A stretch of 64,000 nucleotides of DNA, taken from JACQAI01 sp035507915. GTDB lineage: Bacteria > Pseudomonadota > Alphaproteobacteria > Elsterales > Elsteraceae. The notes below the pieces were generated by a model. It saw nothing but the letters and a program-made list of their open reading frames with translations. It was not told the origin of the DNA and did no database searches. Each line of letters begins with the position of its first letter. The stretch's first letter is position 1. Positions 29,568-40,031 of this stretch are shown piece after piece. Made by a program: the position numbers and the translations under genes. The stretch covers positions 1 through 64,000 of the forward strand of contig DATJNS010000038.1 of the NCBI GenBank assembly GCA_035507915.1. Direction: 5' to 3'.

Positions 29568-30203
29568 GTGAACGACGTGCGATACGCCGGCGGAGCGACG
29601 ATCCCGTCGGGCAGCTCCGAGATCGAGACGCTGATCCAGCTGCTCAGCCGTCTGCCGGGTTTGGGCCCGCGCTCGGCGCGTCGCGCCGCGCTGCATCTGA
29701 TCAAGCGGCGCGAGAGCCTGATGCAGCCACTGACCGAAGCGCTGGCGATCGCCGCCGAGCGCATCAAGCCGTGCTCGACCTGCAACACGCTCGACACCAT
29801 CGATCCGTGCGCGATCTGCCGCGACGCGACGCGCGACGGTGCGGCGCTCTGCGTCGTCGAGCAGGTCGGCGACCTATGGGCGATCGAGCGCACCGGCGCC
29901 TTCAAGGGCCGCTACCACGTGCTCGGCGGCACCCTGTCGGCGCTCGACGGCGTCGGGCCCGACGATCTCGCGATCGCGTCGCTCATGACGCGCGTGCGCG
30001 CCGGCGGCGTTCGCGAGGTGATCCTGGCGCTCAACGCCACGGTCGATGGCCAGACCACCGCGCATTACATCGCCGAGCGGCTCGCCGGCAGCGGCGCAAG
30101 CGTGACGCGGCTCGCGCACGGCGTGCCGGTCGGCGGCGAGCTCGATTATCTCGACGACGGCACGTTGAGCGCGGCGCTGGCCGCCCGACGCGCCGTCGGA
30201 TGA
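29568..30203 (+). CDS. recR: RecR, recombination mediator protein
   Basis: RecR acts with RecO and RecF to load RecA at gaps. The product of about 211 residues has the helix-hairpin-helix [19 protein letters not shown] near the N-terminus, the four-cysteine zinc finger C-TC ... CAICRD (about residues 66-82), the Toprim domain beginning [15 protein letters not shown], and the C-terminal [16 protein letters not shown]. No ATG is available; the GTG used starts VNDVRYAGG, and another GTG three codons later is equally possible. It is 17 bases after ybaB. Confidence 0.95.
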   Translation: MNDVRYAGGATIPSGSSEIETLIQLLSRLPGLGPRSARRAALHLIKRRESLMQPLTEALAIAAERIKPCSTCNTLDTIDPCAICRDATRDGAALCVVEQVGDLWAIERTGAFKGRYHVLGGTLSALDGVGPDDLAIASLMTRVRAGGVREVILALNATVDGQTTAHYIAERLAGSGASVTRLAHGVPVGGELDYLDDGTLSAALAARRAVG

Positions 30204-30210
30204 GCGCCCC

Positions 30211-30984
30211 GTGCCCGAGTGGAGCGCCGCCCAGTATCTGAAGTTCGCCGACCAGCGCACGCGGCCGGCGGCCGATCTGCTGGCGCGCGTCGCGCGCGAC
30301 GCGCCGGCGCGCGCGATCGATCTCGGTTGCGGGCCCGGCAACAGCACCGCGCTCCTGGCCGCGCGCTGGCCGCGCGCGCACCTCGCCGGGCTCGACAACG
30401 CGCCCGACATGCTCGCGACGGCGCGGCGCGCCCATCCGGCCATCGAGTGGATCACCGCCGATCTCGTGACCTGGCAGCCGCCCAAGCGCGACGCCGAGCG
30501 CTACGACGTCGTGTTCTCCAACGCCGCGCTGCAATGGGTGCCGGATCACGAGCGGCTGTTTCCGCGGCTGCTCGACGCGGTCGCGCCGGGCGGCGCGTTC
30601 GCGGTCCAGATGCCGCGCGCCGCCGGCAAAGCCCAAAGCGTGATCCGCGAGATTGCCGCAGACGGGCCGTGGGCCGCCAAGCTCGCCGGCCGCGACCGCG
30701 CCCAGGTGCACCCGCCCAGCGTCTATTACGAGCTGCTGGCGCGCCGTGTCCGCCGCATCGACCTGTGGGAGACCGAGTATCACCAGGTCATGGAGAGCAC
30801 GGCGGCGATCGCCGAGTGGCTCAAGGGCTCGGGCCTGCGGTCGTTCCTGCCGCTGCTGTCGGATGACGAACGCACCCAGTTTCTCGCGCGCTACCAGGCC
30901 GAGATCGACGCCGCATATCCGGCTCAGACCGATGGCCGCGTGATCTTCCCGTTCCGCCGCCTCTTCATGGTGTGCGAGGTCTAG
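30211..30984 (+). CDS. tam: Trans-aconitate 2-methyltransferase
   Basis: A SAM-dependent enzyme that methylates trans-aconitate, a by-product that inhibits the citric acid cycle. The 257-residue protein has the Tam N-terminus PEWSAAQYLKFADQRTRPA, the SAM-binding AIDLGCGPGNSTALL, GLDNAPDML, and VVFSNAALQWVPDH. The tail includes WLKGSGLRSFLPLL and LFMVCEV, which favour Tam over generic methyltransferases. GTG start seven bases after recR, so likely cotranscribed. Confidence 0.92.
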   Translation: MPEWSAAQYLKFADQRTRPAADLLARVARDAPARAIDLGCGPGNSTALLAARWPRAHLAGLDNAPDMLATARRAHPAIEWITADLVTWQPPKRDAERYDVVFSNAALQWVPDHERLFPRLLDAVAPGGAFAVQMPRAAGKAQSVIREIAADGPWAAKLAGRDRAQVHPPSVYYELLARRVRRIDLWETEYHQVMESTAAIAEWLKGSGLRSFLPLLSDDERTQFLARYQAEIDAAYPAQTDGRVIFPFRRLFMVCEV

Positions 30985-31017
30985 CGCCGCCGGCGCTCGC
31001 CGTGCGCGCGGCGGCGC
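30984..31017. terminator. Possible bidirectional hairpin terminator
   Basis: GCGCCGCC (30984-30991) can pair with GGCGGCGC (31010-31017) across an 18-base loop, between two genes that end tail to tail. There is no T-run on either side, so this is only a candidate. Confidence 0.35.
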
Positions 31018-31035
31018 CAGACCATCGCAAACCCC

Positions 31036-31572
31036 TCAGTGCGTCGCGTTGCCGTTGGAGGCCGGCGCACCCGTGCCGAGACCAGGCGATACCGCCGCGC
31101 CCGAGCTGCCGCTCGCGCGGGTGCCGCCGCCGACCGACGAACCGGCCGACGAGCCGATGCTGGCGGCGCTCCATTCCGGCATCGCCTTCAGCTCGTCGGT
31201 GGTCTTGGCCAGGCGGAACGCCTCGTGGGTGGTGTCCCAGTTGAACTGATCGACCGGCAGCGCGACGTCGCGGCCGCCGACGCCGAGCACGCCGCCCGCC
31301 TTCACCACCAGGCGATCGATCGACTTGCTCTGCGGGTTCATCAGCACGGTGTCGACGCTGCCGATTTTCTTGTTGTCGGAACCGAGAACCTCGGTGCCCG
31401 TGATCTTGGACACGTCCTCCTGGGTCAACGGATTGGGCTGGGGCGCGCGTGGCGCCGCCGTCAGCGGCGGGGCGCCTGGACCGGCGTGCGGCGCGCTGCC
31501 GGGGGTCTGCGCCAGGACCGGGCTGGCGAGCAGGGCCAGGGCCGCCGTCGTCGCGAGCAGGGACGTGCGCAT
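31036..31572 (-). CDS. Exported PRC-barrel domain protein
   Basis: A secreted or periplasmic protein of 178 residues. The signal peptide MRTSLLATTAALALLASPVL is followed by AQ, a proline/alanine-rich stretch, then a PRC-barrel core (about 50-130) recognisable by ITGTEVLGSDNKKIGSVDTVL and GRDVALPVDQFNW. The last 45 residues are serine/glycine-rich and probably disordered. PRC barrels bind surfaces or partners in photosynthetic, ribosomal and stress proteins; the role of exported ones is unknown. The ATG with GAGG seven bases upstream was chosen; two longer starts lack a good ribosome site. Confidence 0.85.
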   Translation of the reverse strand: MRTSLLATTAALALLASPVLAQTPGSAPHAGPGAPPLTAAPRAPQPNPLTQEDVSKITGTEVLGSDNKKIGSVDTVLMNPQSKSIDRLVVKAGGVLGVGGRDVALPVDQFNWDTTHEAFRLAKTTDELKAMPEWSAASIGSSAGSSVGGGTRASGSSGAAVSPGLGTGAPASNGNATH

Positions 31573-31760
31573 GTTGGACCTCATGGGTGGTTGGATCTCA
31601 CCCAGACAACACGAGGTCACCCGCCGGTGTTGCACGGCCGTTCGGTTATGCATAAGGCGATGCCCGTCATGCGACCTAGCGCGAGCGGCCTAAACCATCC
31701 GGTGGCGTAGGCCGTTTGCTTCGGTATCCGATTGCCGCGGTGCACCATGCAGGCATCAGC

Positions 31761-33389
31761 TCACCCGCGATGCCAGAGCTGCCAGTAGCCCTTCTGGCCG
31801 ACCTGATGCCAGCCGTGCTGCGCCGGATCGGGACCGAGATACTTCTCGACGTAGAACGGCCAGTCGGCGAACCAGCGCACGTCGTGCGCCGCGAGGTAGT
31901 CCCACATGTGCGTCTGGTAGGGGATCGCCTCGCGATTGACCTTGCCGTCGACATTGACGACGCGGGCCCGGAAATAACCGAGCGTGCCGGCCTGGCCCGC
32001 CGCGACGGCGTCGCGGTCCGGCACGCGCTCGGCGATCAGCGCCAGCTGCTCCCAGTAGACCGTGTCGACGTGCAAGGTGCGGCCGTGCTGCGCCATGACG
32101 GCCGAGATCACGGTCGGCGCGCACAGGAGCGCGAGCAGCCCACCGGCTGCCGCGGGCCGGCGCAGCGCGGCGGGCGCCGTCGCCCAGGCGATCGCGACGC
32201 TCGTCAGCAGCGCGACCGGGAACAGATAGCGGTAGTAGAACCAGTAGGCCATGAAGCTGAGGCCGTAATAGACCGCGAGCACCGCCAGCGCGGCCGCCAG
32301 CACGGCGCCGAACTCGATCGTCCGGCGCGCCCGCACGCCGGCGTCCTCGGTCAGCCCCGCCACCGCGACCGCCGCCGGCGCGCGCCGCCAGGCCAGCACG
32401 ATCACGCGCGCGAGCCCGGCGAGCACGAGCGCGCGCAGGAAGCTGAGCAGGATGCCGTCGTGGAATAGCTCGTCGAGGCGTCCGAGCCACAGGGTCGGCA
32501 GGCTCGATGCGCCGAGCGCCCAGAACACCCAGCGCAGGCGGCGCGCCGACAGGCCCCAGGCCTGCTGGGCGGTGCCGCTGGTCGGCATCAGGGCGCCGAA
32601 CACGAGATAATTGTAGGCCCACCAGGGCGCGGAGACGACGAACGCGGTCCCCGCGAGCGCGCCGGCGCGCCACAGCGCCGTGCGCCGGTCGGTGCGCCAG
32701 TGGCGCGCCAGCTGCCAGGCCGCCATCACGGCGACGAAGACCGCGGCGTCGATGCGCGCGAGCACGAGTAGCCCGAGCAACGCGCCGAACAGCACCGGGC
32801 CGCCGCGGCGCTCGATCAGCCCGGTCTGGTGGGCGCGCCAGGCAAGCGCGTAGAGCAGCATCACGCAGCCGGTCTCGAGCCCGTTGAAGTGATGCATGAA
32901 GGTTAGGAAGCCGCCGGCGTACAGCAGGGTCGCGAGCCAGCGGCGCGTCGTTCGCGTGAGGCCGGCATCGGGCTCGAGGTCGGGCACGGCGTCGGCGGCG
33001 ATCGCCCCGACCAGCGCCCCGGTCGCCAGGTAGATCGCCCAGGACAGCGCGAACACGATGCGGATCGCGAGCGCGCCGTCGCCGCGCGCGACCGCGTAGG
33101 CGCCGGCCTCGACGACGGTGAACAGGGGTTGGAAGCCGTTGGTCGGCTGGCGGCCGTCGGCCGTCACGCCGGCCCCGGTCGCGATGTTGCGGGCGACCGT
33201 CAGGCTGTAGAAGCCGTCCTCGGTCAGCGGCGTCGAGAACACCGCGGCGGCCGGCCGAAAGATCAGCGCGCCGCTCGCCAGGGTGAGCAGCAGCGCGAGC
33301 GCGACCAGCCACGCCAGCAGCCGTCCCGGCGCGCGCGCGGGTGCCGTGCCGGCTTGACGGACGGCGCCGTCCGGCCTACCTACGCTCAT
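31761..33389 (-). CDS. Polytopic membrane protein resembling GT-C (ArnT/PMT-like) glycosyltransferases
   Basis: A 542-residue inner-membrane protein with roughly ten to twelve hydrophobic helices. The first periplasmic loop carries EDGFYSLTVARNIATGAGVT and then RQPTNGFQPLF, which fits the acidic catalytic loop of GT-C enzymes that transfer sugars from lipid carriers. The C-terminal 60 residues, rich in tryptophan and aromatic residues (KYLGPDPAQHGWHQVG), are soluble. No lipid carrier or sugar genes flank it, so the acceptor is unknown. It is divergent from def with 33 bases between starts. It could also be a different polyprenyl-linked transferase. Confidence 0.75.
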   Translation of the reverse strand: MSVGRPDGAVRQAGTAPARAPGRLLAWLVALALLLTLASGALIFRPAAAVFSTPLTEDGFYSLTVARNIATGAGVTADGRQPTNGFQPLFTVVEAGAYAVARGDGALAIRIVFALSWAIYLATGALVGAIAADAVPDLEPDAGLTRTTRRWLATLLYAGGFLTFMHHFNGLETGCVMLLYALAWRAHQTGLIERRGGPVLFGALLGLLVLARIDAAVFVAVMAAWQLARHWRTDRRTALWRAGALAGTAFVVSAPWWAYNYLVFGALMPTSGTAQQAWGLSARRLRWVFWALGASSLPTLWLGRLDELFHDGILLSFLRALVLAGLARVIVLAWRRAPAAVAVAGLTEDAGVRARRTIEFGAVLAAALAVLAVYYGLSFMAYWFYYRYLFPVALLTSVAIAWATAPAALRRPAAAGGLLALLCAPTVISAVMAQHGRTLHVDTVYWEQLALIAERVPDRDAVAAGQAGTLGYFRARVVNVDGKVNREAIPYQTHMWDYLAAHDVRWFADWPFYVEKYLGPDPAQHGWHQVGQKGYWQLWHRG

Positions 33390-33422
33390 GTTTCCAAGGA
33401 CTTGCGCGTACCCGACGACGCC

Positions 33423-33944
33423 ATGGCGAAGCTCCCGATCATCACTGCTCCCGATCCGCGCCTGAAACTCAAGGCCAAACCCGTCGGCGTGGTCGACGAC
33501 GCGGTGCGCCGGCTGATGGACGACATGCTGGAGACCATGTACGCGGCGCCGGGCATCGGGCTCGCCGCGCCCCAGGTCGGCGTGGTCCAGCGGGTGCTGG
33601 TGCTCGATATCGCCTCGGGCGACCAGAAGCCCCAGCCGCTGCGCGTCGCCGATCCCGAAATCGTCTGGGCATCGGACGAGCTCGCGACCTACGAGGAGGG
33701 CTGCCTGTCGCTGCCCGAGCACTATGCCGACGTGATGCGGCCGCACGCCGTCAAGGTGCGCTACCGCGACTACGACAACACGCTGGTCGAGCTCGACGCC
33801 GAGGGTCTGCTCGCGACCTGCCTGCAGCACGAGATGGATCATCTCGACGGCGTGCTGTTCGTCGACCACATCTCGGCGCTCAAGCGCAACATCATCCTGC
33901 GCAAGCTCGTCAAGGCGCGCAAACTCGCCGCCGCCGACGCGTGA
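33423..33944 (+). CDS. def: Def, peptide deformylase
   Basis: Removes the formyl group from new proteins. The 173-residue protein shows all three signatures: GIGLAAPQVG, EEGCLSLPE (with the metal-binding cysteine) and QHEMDHLDGVLFVD (two histidine ligands and the catalytic glutamate). It is followed by fmt, the enzyme that adds the formyl group. The ATG (MAKLPII) was chosen by family N-termini; no strong ribosome site is visible. Confidence 0.96.
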   Translation: MAKLPIITAPDPRLKLKAKPVGVVDDAVRRLMDDMLETMYAAPGIGLAAPQVGVVQRVLVLDIASGDQKPQPLRVADPEIVWASDELATYEEGCLSLPEHYADVMRPHAVKVRYRDYDNTLVELDAEGLLATCLQHEMDHLDGVLFVDHISALKRNIILRKLVKARKLAAADA

Positions 33945-33962
33945 GCGCCTGAGCGCCGTCCG

Positions 33963-34898
33963 TTGCGCCCTGGCGACCCGCCGCGCCTGGCTTTTCTCGG
34001 AACGCCCGATTTCGCCGCGACCAGTCTCAATGCGCTGATCGAGGCTGGCCGCGCGCCGGTGTGCGTCTACGCGCAGCCGCCGCGGCCCGCCGGGCGCGGC
34101 CAGCAACCGCAGCCGACGCCCGTCGAGCGCCGGGCGCGCGCGGCCGGGCTCGAGGTCCGCACGCCCGCGCGCCTGCGCGACGCCGACGCGATCCGCGACT
34201 TCGCCGCGCTCGAGCTCGATCTCGCCGTGGTCGCCGCCTACGGCCTGATCCTGCCGCCCGGCATCCTCGCGGCGCCGCGCCGCGGCTGCGTCAATCTGCA
34301 CGCCTCGCTGCTGCCGCGCTGGCGCGGCGCGGCGCCGATCCAGCGCGCCCTGCTGGCCGGCGACACGGTCACGGGCATCACCCTGATGCAGATGGACGCC
34401 GGCCTCGACACCGGCGCGATGCTGCGCCGCGTCGAGGTGCCGATCGATCCGACGACGACCGGCGGCGAACTGCACGACCGGCTCGCCGACGCGGCGGCGC
34501 GCCTGCTGATCGACAGTCTCGACGACCTGATCGCCGGCCGGCTGACCGCGACGCCGCAGCCGGCCGACGGCGTCACCTACGCGGCCAAGATCGACCGCGC
34601 CGAGCTGCGCATCGACTGGCAGCGGCCGGCGCGCGAGATCGAGCGCATCGTGCGCGCGTTCGCGCCGCGCCCCGGCGCCTACGCGGTGCTCGACGGCGAG
34701 CGCATCAAGGTGCTGGCGGCAGCGGTCGCCGACGGTGGCGGCGATCCCGGCACCCTGCTCGACGACCGGCTGCTGGTCGCGTGCGGCGAGGGCGCGCTCC
34801 GCCTCACCCGGCTGCAGCGCGCCGGCCGCGCGCCGCTCGACGCCGACGCGCTGTTGCGCGGCTTCGCGCCGGTGCCGGGCAGCCGGTTCGAGAGCTGA
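33963..34898 (+). CDS. fmt: Fmt, methionyl-tRNA formyltransferase
   Basis: Adds a formyl group to Met-tRNA for initiation. The 311-residue protein begins [15 protein letters not shown] and contains [14 protein letters not shown], the formyl-binding [20 protein letters not shown] and the catalytic histidine in that motif, then [14 protein letters not shown]. The C-terminal tRNA-binding domain starts near residue 205. The most likely start is a TTG (MRPGDPPRL), because no ATG or GTG lies at the family N-terminus. It sits 18 bases after def and 7 before truA. Confidence 0.95.
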   Translation: MRPGDPPRLAFLGTPDFAATSLNALIEAGRAPVCVYAQPPRPAGRGQQPQPTPVERRARAAGLEVRTPARLRDADAIRDFAALELDLAVVAAYGLILPPGILAAPRRGCVNLHASLLPRWRGAAPIQRALLAGDTVTGITLMQMDAGLDTGAMLRRVEVPIDPTTTGGELHDRLADAAARLLIDSLDDLIAGRLTATPQPADGVTYAAKIDRAELRIDWQRPAREIERIVRAFAPRPGAYAVLDGERIKVLAAAVADGGGDPGTLLDDRLLVACGEGALRLTRLQRAGRAPLDADALLRGFAPVPGSRFES

Positions 34899-34905
34899 GC
34901 CCGCG

Positions 34906-35670
34906 ATGCCGCGGTTTCGCCTGACCCTGGAGTACGACGGCACGCCGTTCGTCGGCTGGCAACGCCAGGACAACGGCCGCTCGGTGCAGGCCGCGCTCGA
35001 GGACGCCGTCGCGCGCTTCTCCGGCGAGACGGTGACCGCCGTCGCGGCCGGACGCACCGACGCCGGCGTGCATGCGTGCGGCCAGGTCGCGCACATCGAC
35101 CTCGCCAAGCCCTGGGAGCCGTTCCGCGTCGCCGAAGCGCTCAACCATCACCTGAAGCCCGAGCCGATCGCCGTGCTCGGCGCGGCGCTCGCCCCGGCCG
35201 ACTTCCATGCGCGCTTCTCGGCGACCGAGCGGCGCTACCGCTACCGCATCGTCAACCGGCGCGCGCCCCTGACCCTGGCGCGCGACCGCGCCTGGCAGGT
35301 GAACCAACCGCTCGACGCCGCCGCCATGCACGCGGCGGCACAGCGCCTGATCGGCAAGCACGACTTCTCGACGTTCCGCGCCAGCCTGTGCCAGGCCGCC
35401 TCGCCGGTGAAGACGCTCGCACGCCTCGCGGTCGCGCGCGACGGCGATGATGTGATGATCGATGGGGCGGCACCGTCGTTCCTGCACCACCAGGTGCGCA
35501 ACATCGTCGGAACCCTGCTGCTGGTCGGGCTCGGCAAGTGGCATGCCGACGACGTCACCGAAGCGCTCGAGGCGCGCGACCGCGCGCGCGGCGGCGAGAC
35601 CGCGCCGGCGCACGGCCTCTATCTGATGGGGGTGCGCTACGACGCTAAGCCACCAGCAGACGCTCGGTGA
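34906..35670 (+). CDS. truA: TruA, tRNA pseudouridine(38-40) synthase
   Basis: Makes pseudouridine at positions 38-40 of the tRNA anticodon arm. The 254-residue protein has [14 protein letters not shown], the catalytic aspartate in [29 protein letters not shown] and the C-terminal [17 protein letters not shown]. The stop overlaps the end of the leftward membrane protein gene by 26 bases (antisense overlap of 3' ends). It completes the def-fmt-truA operon. Confidence 0.96.
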   Translation: MPRFRLTLEYDGTPFVGWQRQDNGRSVQAALEDAVARFSGETVTAVAAGRTDAGVHACGQVAHIDLAKPWEPFRVAEALNHHLKPEPIAVLGAALAPADFHARFSATERRYRYRIVNRRAPLTLARDRAWQVNQPLDAAAMHAAAQRLIGKHDFSTFRASLCQAASPVKTLARLAVARDGDDVMIDGAAPSFLHHQVRNIVGTLLLVGLGKWHADDVTEALEARDRARGGETAPAHGLYLMGVRYDAKPPADAR

Positions 35671-36211
35671 TGTGCGCGACCGCGAAATAGAGCACGAGGT
35701 CGAGCAGGACCAGCGCGACCGCCGCCGTGGCGGATACCACGAGCCCGACACGGGCGATGAACCACTGGTAGATCAGCACCGAGACGAACGCCATGAGGGA
35801 GACGAACAGATAGACCTGGTCGGGCAGCAGGCTGCCGACCGCGGCGACGATCAGGAAAAGCCCGGCCGCCGGCACGTTGGCCCAGTTGTACGGCACCATG
35901 TAGTCGAAGTAGCGCTCGCGGCGCCTGAGCAGGTCGAGCACGAGCAGCATCGCGAACGGATAGATCAGCCAGCTGACCGCGTAGGCGATCGTCTCGACCG
36001 CGATCGCGCGCGCCAGGCCGGTCCCCGCCGGCACCTCGCCCGACCAGATCACCAGCACCACGCGCACCGGCGCGATCAGCACCGCGGCGAAGAACGAGCG
36101 CCAGAAGCCGCCGAGGGTGCGATCGAAGTAGCGCAGTCCGGTGGCGTCGAGCTGCGCCAGCCGGATCGCGCCGCGCAGCGCGTCGGCGATCTCGGAGAGC
36201 GACGGCACCAT
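35645..36211 (-). CDS. Small integral membrane protein of unknown function
   Basis: A 188-residue protein with a soluble N-terminal stretch ([19 protein letters not shown]) and about five hydrophobic helices, with the family-like [14 protein letters not shown] between helices two and three. I do not recognise a named function; a relation to Yip1-like membrane domains is possible. The ATG overlaps the dapE stop by one base, so it is translationally coupled to lysine/peptidoglycan genes, a position where similar membrane proteins recur in Rhodospirillales as far as I recall. Confidence 0.8.
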   Translation of the reverse strand: MVPSLSEIADALRGAIRLAQLDATGLRYFDRTLGGFWRSFFAAVLIAPVRVVLVIWSGEVPAGTGLARAIAVETIAYAVSWLIYPFAMLLVLDLLRRRERYFDYMVPYNWANVPAAGLFLIVAAVGSLLPDQVYLFVSLMAFVSVLIYQWFIARVGLVVSATAAVALVLLDLVLYFAVAHITERLLVA

Positions 36212-37385
36212 CACGCGGCGCGGCCGAAGCAATCCTCGAGCATGGCCGCGTAGACGTCGACCAGGCGGCGAATGTCGGCGAGCGCGGCGCGTTCGTCGAC
36301 CTTGTGCATGGTCTGGCTCACCAAACCGAACTCGACGACCGGACAATGATGGCGGATGAAGCGCGCGTCCGAAGTGCCGCCGGTCGTGCTGAGCTCGGGC
36401 TCGCGGCCGAGCACGGCGCGGCAGGCCCGCCCGAGCAGGGCGCTCAGCGTGCCGGGCGGCGTCAGGAACGCCTCGCCCGACACGCTGACGTCGAGCCGGT
36501 AGGGCACGCGCTCGGCGTCGAGACGCCGGCGCAGGCGTTCGGTCAGCGACGCGCCGGTGTGCAGGTCGTTGAAGCGGACGTTGAAGCCGGCGGACGCGCT
36601 CGCCGGGATCACGTTGGTCGCCGGATTGCCGACGTCGACCGTGGTGATCTCGAGATTCGACGGCTGGAAATGCGGCGTGCCGTCGTCGAGCCGCTCGGCG
36701 TCGAGCGCGGCGAGCAGGCGCACCAGCTTCGGCACCGGGTTGTCGGCGAGGTGCGGATAGGCGACATGGCCCTGCGCGCCGTCGACGGTGAGTCGTCCGT
36801 TGAGGCTGCCTCGCCGGCCGATCTTCGCCATCTCGCCGAGCACGGTCGGGTTGGTCGGCTCGCCGACCACGCACAGATCGATGCGTTCGCCGCGCGCTTC
36901 GAGCCAGCGCAGCACCTTGACGGTGCCGTTGATCGCGGGCCCCTCCTCGTCGCCGGTGATCAACAGGCTGATGCTGCCCGGCAGGCCGGGCGCGCGCGCG
37001 AGCACGCGCTCGGCGGCGGCGACGAAGGCCGCGATCGCGCCCTTCATGTCCGAGGCGCCGCGCCCGAACAGGAAGCCGCCCTCGATCGCGCCGCCGAACG
37101 GATCGACCGACCAGGACTCCGGCCGCCCGACCGGCACCACGTCGGTATGGCCGGCGAAGCAGAAATGCGGCGCGCGCGTGCCGATGCGCGCGTAGAGATT
37201 GTCGACATCCGGCGTGCCGGCCTCGGAGAAGCGCAGCCGATGGCACGCGAAGCCGAGCGTCTCGAGCTGCGCGGCCAACAGGTCGAGCGCGCCGGCATCG
37301 GCCGGCGTCACGCTCGGACAGCGCACCAGGCCTTGCGCGAGCGCGATCGGGTCGAGCGCGGCGGCGGCGCCCGCTGCGGACACGC

Positions 37386-37389
<4 letters not shown>
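36211..37389 (-). CDS. dapE: DapE, succinyl-diaminopimelate desuccinylase
   Basis: Removes succinate from N-succinyl-diaminopimelate in lysine and peptidoglycan synthesis. The 392-residue dinuclear zinc enzyme shows [40 protein letters not shown] with the catalytic glutamate, and near the C-terminus [11 protein letters not shown] and [13 protein letters not shown]. The GTG start overlaps the dapD stop by four bases (GTGA), so DapD and DapE, consecutive steps with the aminotransferase between, are coupled. Confidence 0.96.
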
Positions 37390-38228
<839 letters not shown>

Positions 38229-38303
38229 GGCGATGCAGCCGTCGCGGGTTTCCTCAAACGGCGCCCACCTTGGGAGACCCCCCGCGCGCTTGTCAATCGC
38301 GCG

Positions 38304-39026
38304 TCACTCCTGCGCGAGGGCGGCGCGCTGCACGGCGGCGGCGGCTTCGAGCCACTCGACCAGATCCTCGACGACGTGGTGAATGTGATCGCCCGCGGCG
38401 TCGATCTCGGTCAGCTCGTGGTGGCCCTTGATCAGCACGGTCGTCATGCCGAGCGCCGCGGCGGGCACCAGGTTGCGCGGCAGGTCTTCGATCATGCAGG
38501 CCGCCGCCGGCGCGAAATCGTGATGCCGCAGGAGCGTCGCGTAGGCCGTCGGATTGGGCTTGGGCACGTAGTCGGCGGCGACGATGTCGAAGATCGCCTC
38601 GAACCGGTCGGCGATGCCGAGGCGATCGAGCACGTTCTCGGCGTGGCGGGTCGAGCCGTTGGTGAAGATCAGCTTGCGGCCGTGCAACGCGTCGATGGCG
38701 AGCCCGAGCGCGGGATTGGGCGGGATCGCCGTGACGTCGATGGCGTGGACGAACTCCAGGAACCGGCCGGCCGGCAAGCCGTGCTCGACCATCAGGCCGC
38801 GCAAGGTCGTGCCATGCTCGCGGTAGTACTGCTTCTGCAGACCGCGCGCCTCGTCCTCGGTGATCGACAGCGCCTCGGCGATGAACGCCGCCATGCGGGC
38901 ATCGACCTGCTTGAACAGATTGCACGACGCCGGGTAGAGCGTGTTGTCGAGGTCGAACACCCACACGGTCTCGGCCGGATCGTCGACCAGCGGCAGGCGG
39001 AGGGAGACTGCGGAACGCTCGACCAT
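38304..39026 (-). CDS. HAD family pyrimidine 5'-nucleotidase
   Basis: A 240-residue haloacid dehalogenase-fold phosphatase like yeast Sdt1 and its bacterial counterparts, which dephosphorylate pyrimidine nucleotides. Motif I is WVFDLDNTLYP with two catalytic aspartates, motif II KLIFTNGSTRH, the lysine lies in PKPNPTAY, and the acid pair in MIEDLPRNL. The ATG at MVERSAV was preferred to a TTG four codons upstream. It sits between argB and dapD, a conserved place for this gene in related genomes. Confidence 0.88.
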   Translation of the reverse strand: MVERSAVSLRLPLVDDPAETVWVFDLDNTLYPASCNLFKQVDARMAAFIAEALSITEDEARGLQKQYYREHGTTLRGLMVEHGLPAGRFLEFVHAIDVTAIPPNPALGLAIDALHGRKLIFTNGSTRHAENVLDRLGIADRFEAIFDIVAADYVPKPNPTAYATLLRHHDFAPAAACMIEDLPRNLVPAAALGMTTVLIKGHHELTEIDAAGDHIHHVVEDLVEWLEAAAAVQRAALAQE

Positions 39027-39064
39027 GGGACCTATCAACGCTCGACGGCGCTCGACGCTGCCAG

Positions 39065-39982
39065 CTAGCCCGCCGGGCGGTGGACCAGGGTGCCGGCGCC
39101 GCCCGTCGTGAAGATCTCGAGCAGGAGCGCGTGCGGCACGCGACCGTCCAGGATCACGGCGGCCTCGACCCCCTGGATCACCGCGTTCACGCAGGTCTCG
39201 ATCTTGGGGATCATGCCGCCCGAGATCACGCCTTCGCGGATCAGGCGCTGGGCGTCCTCGATGGCGAGCTGGGGGATCAACTTCTTGTTCTTGTCGAGCA
39301 CGCCCACGACGTCGGTCAGCAGCAGGAGACGCGCGGCGCCGAGCGCCGCGGCGACCGCCCCCGCCACGGTGTCGGCGTTGATGTTGTAGGTCTCGCCGTC
39401 AGCCCCGACGCCCGTCGGCGCGATCACGGGGATGATGTCGGAGCGCGCGAACACCGACAGGACCTGCGGATTGACGGTCTCGGGCTCGCCGACGAAACCG
39501 AGGTCGAGCACCTTCTCGATGTGCGAGTCGGGGTCCACCTTGGTGCGCGTCAGCTTGCGGGCCAGCACGAGCTTGCCGTCCTTGCCCGACAGCCCGACCG
39601 CGGTGCCGCCGGCGGCGTTGATCGCCGAGACGATCGCCTTGTTGATCGAGCCGGCGAGCACCATCTCGACGATCTCGACCGTGGCCGCGTCGGTCACGCG
39701 CAGCCCGTCGACGAACTCGCTCTTGATCTTGAGCCGCTCGAGCATCTTGCCGATCTGCGGCCCGCCGCCATGCACGACCACCGGGTTGATGCCGACCTGC
39801 TTCAGCAGCACGACGTCGCGCGCGAACACGGTGCCGAGCGAGTCGTCGCCCATCGCGTGGCCGCCGTACTTGATCACGAAGGTCTTGCCGGCGAAGCGCC
39901 GCATGAAGGGCAGCGCCTCGGAGAGGATGTTCGCCTTGGCGAGCCAGTCCGCGCTGGCGCCGGTGAAAGCGGGATCGGACAT
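39065..39982 (-). CDS. argB: ArgB, acetylglutamate kinase
   Basis: Phosphorylates N-acetylglutamate in arginine synthesis. The 305-residue enzyme has [37 protein letters not shown] and [17 protein letters not shown]. The N-terminal helix ([17 protein letters not shown]) before the core is the form that makes hexamers inhibited by arginine in other bacteria. ATG at MSDPAFT with GGAAG upstream; a longer frame adds 22 unlikely residues. It follows engB by about 50 bases. Confidence 0.96.
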   Translation of the reverse strand: MSDPAFTGASADWLAKANILSEALPFMRRFAGKTFVIKYGGHAMGDDSLGTVFARDVVLLKQVGINPVVVHGGGPQIGKMLERLKIKSEFVDGLRVTDAATVEIVEMVLAGSINKAIVSAINAAGGTAVGLSGKDGKLVLARKLTRTKVDPDSHIEKVLDLGFVGEPETVNPQVLSVFARSDIIPVIAPTGVGADGETYNINADTVAGAVAAALGAARLLLLTDVVGVLDKNKKLIPQLAIEDAQRLIREGVISGGMIPKIETCVNAVIQGVEAAVILDGRVPHALLLEIFTTGGAGTLVHRPAG

Positions 39983-40031
39983 CGGCGCGAGGCTTCCTCT
40001 TGAGTCGTGGCAGGGGTTGCGGGCCGGCAGT

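Noticed and set aside
33390..35144. Upstream extension of the GT-C-like protein to 1127 residues
   Set aside because: The extra part runs opposite def, fmt and truA, and the ATG at 33389 gives a normal N-terminal helix.
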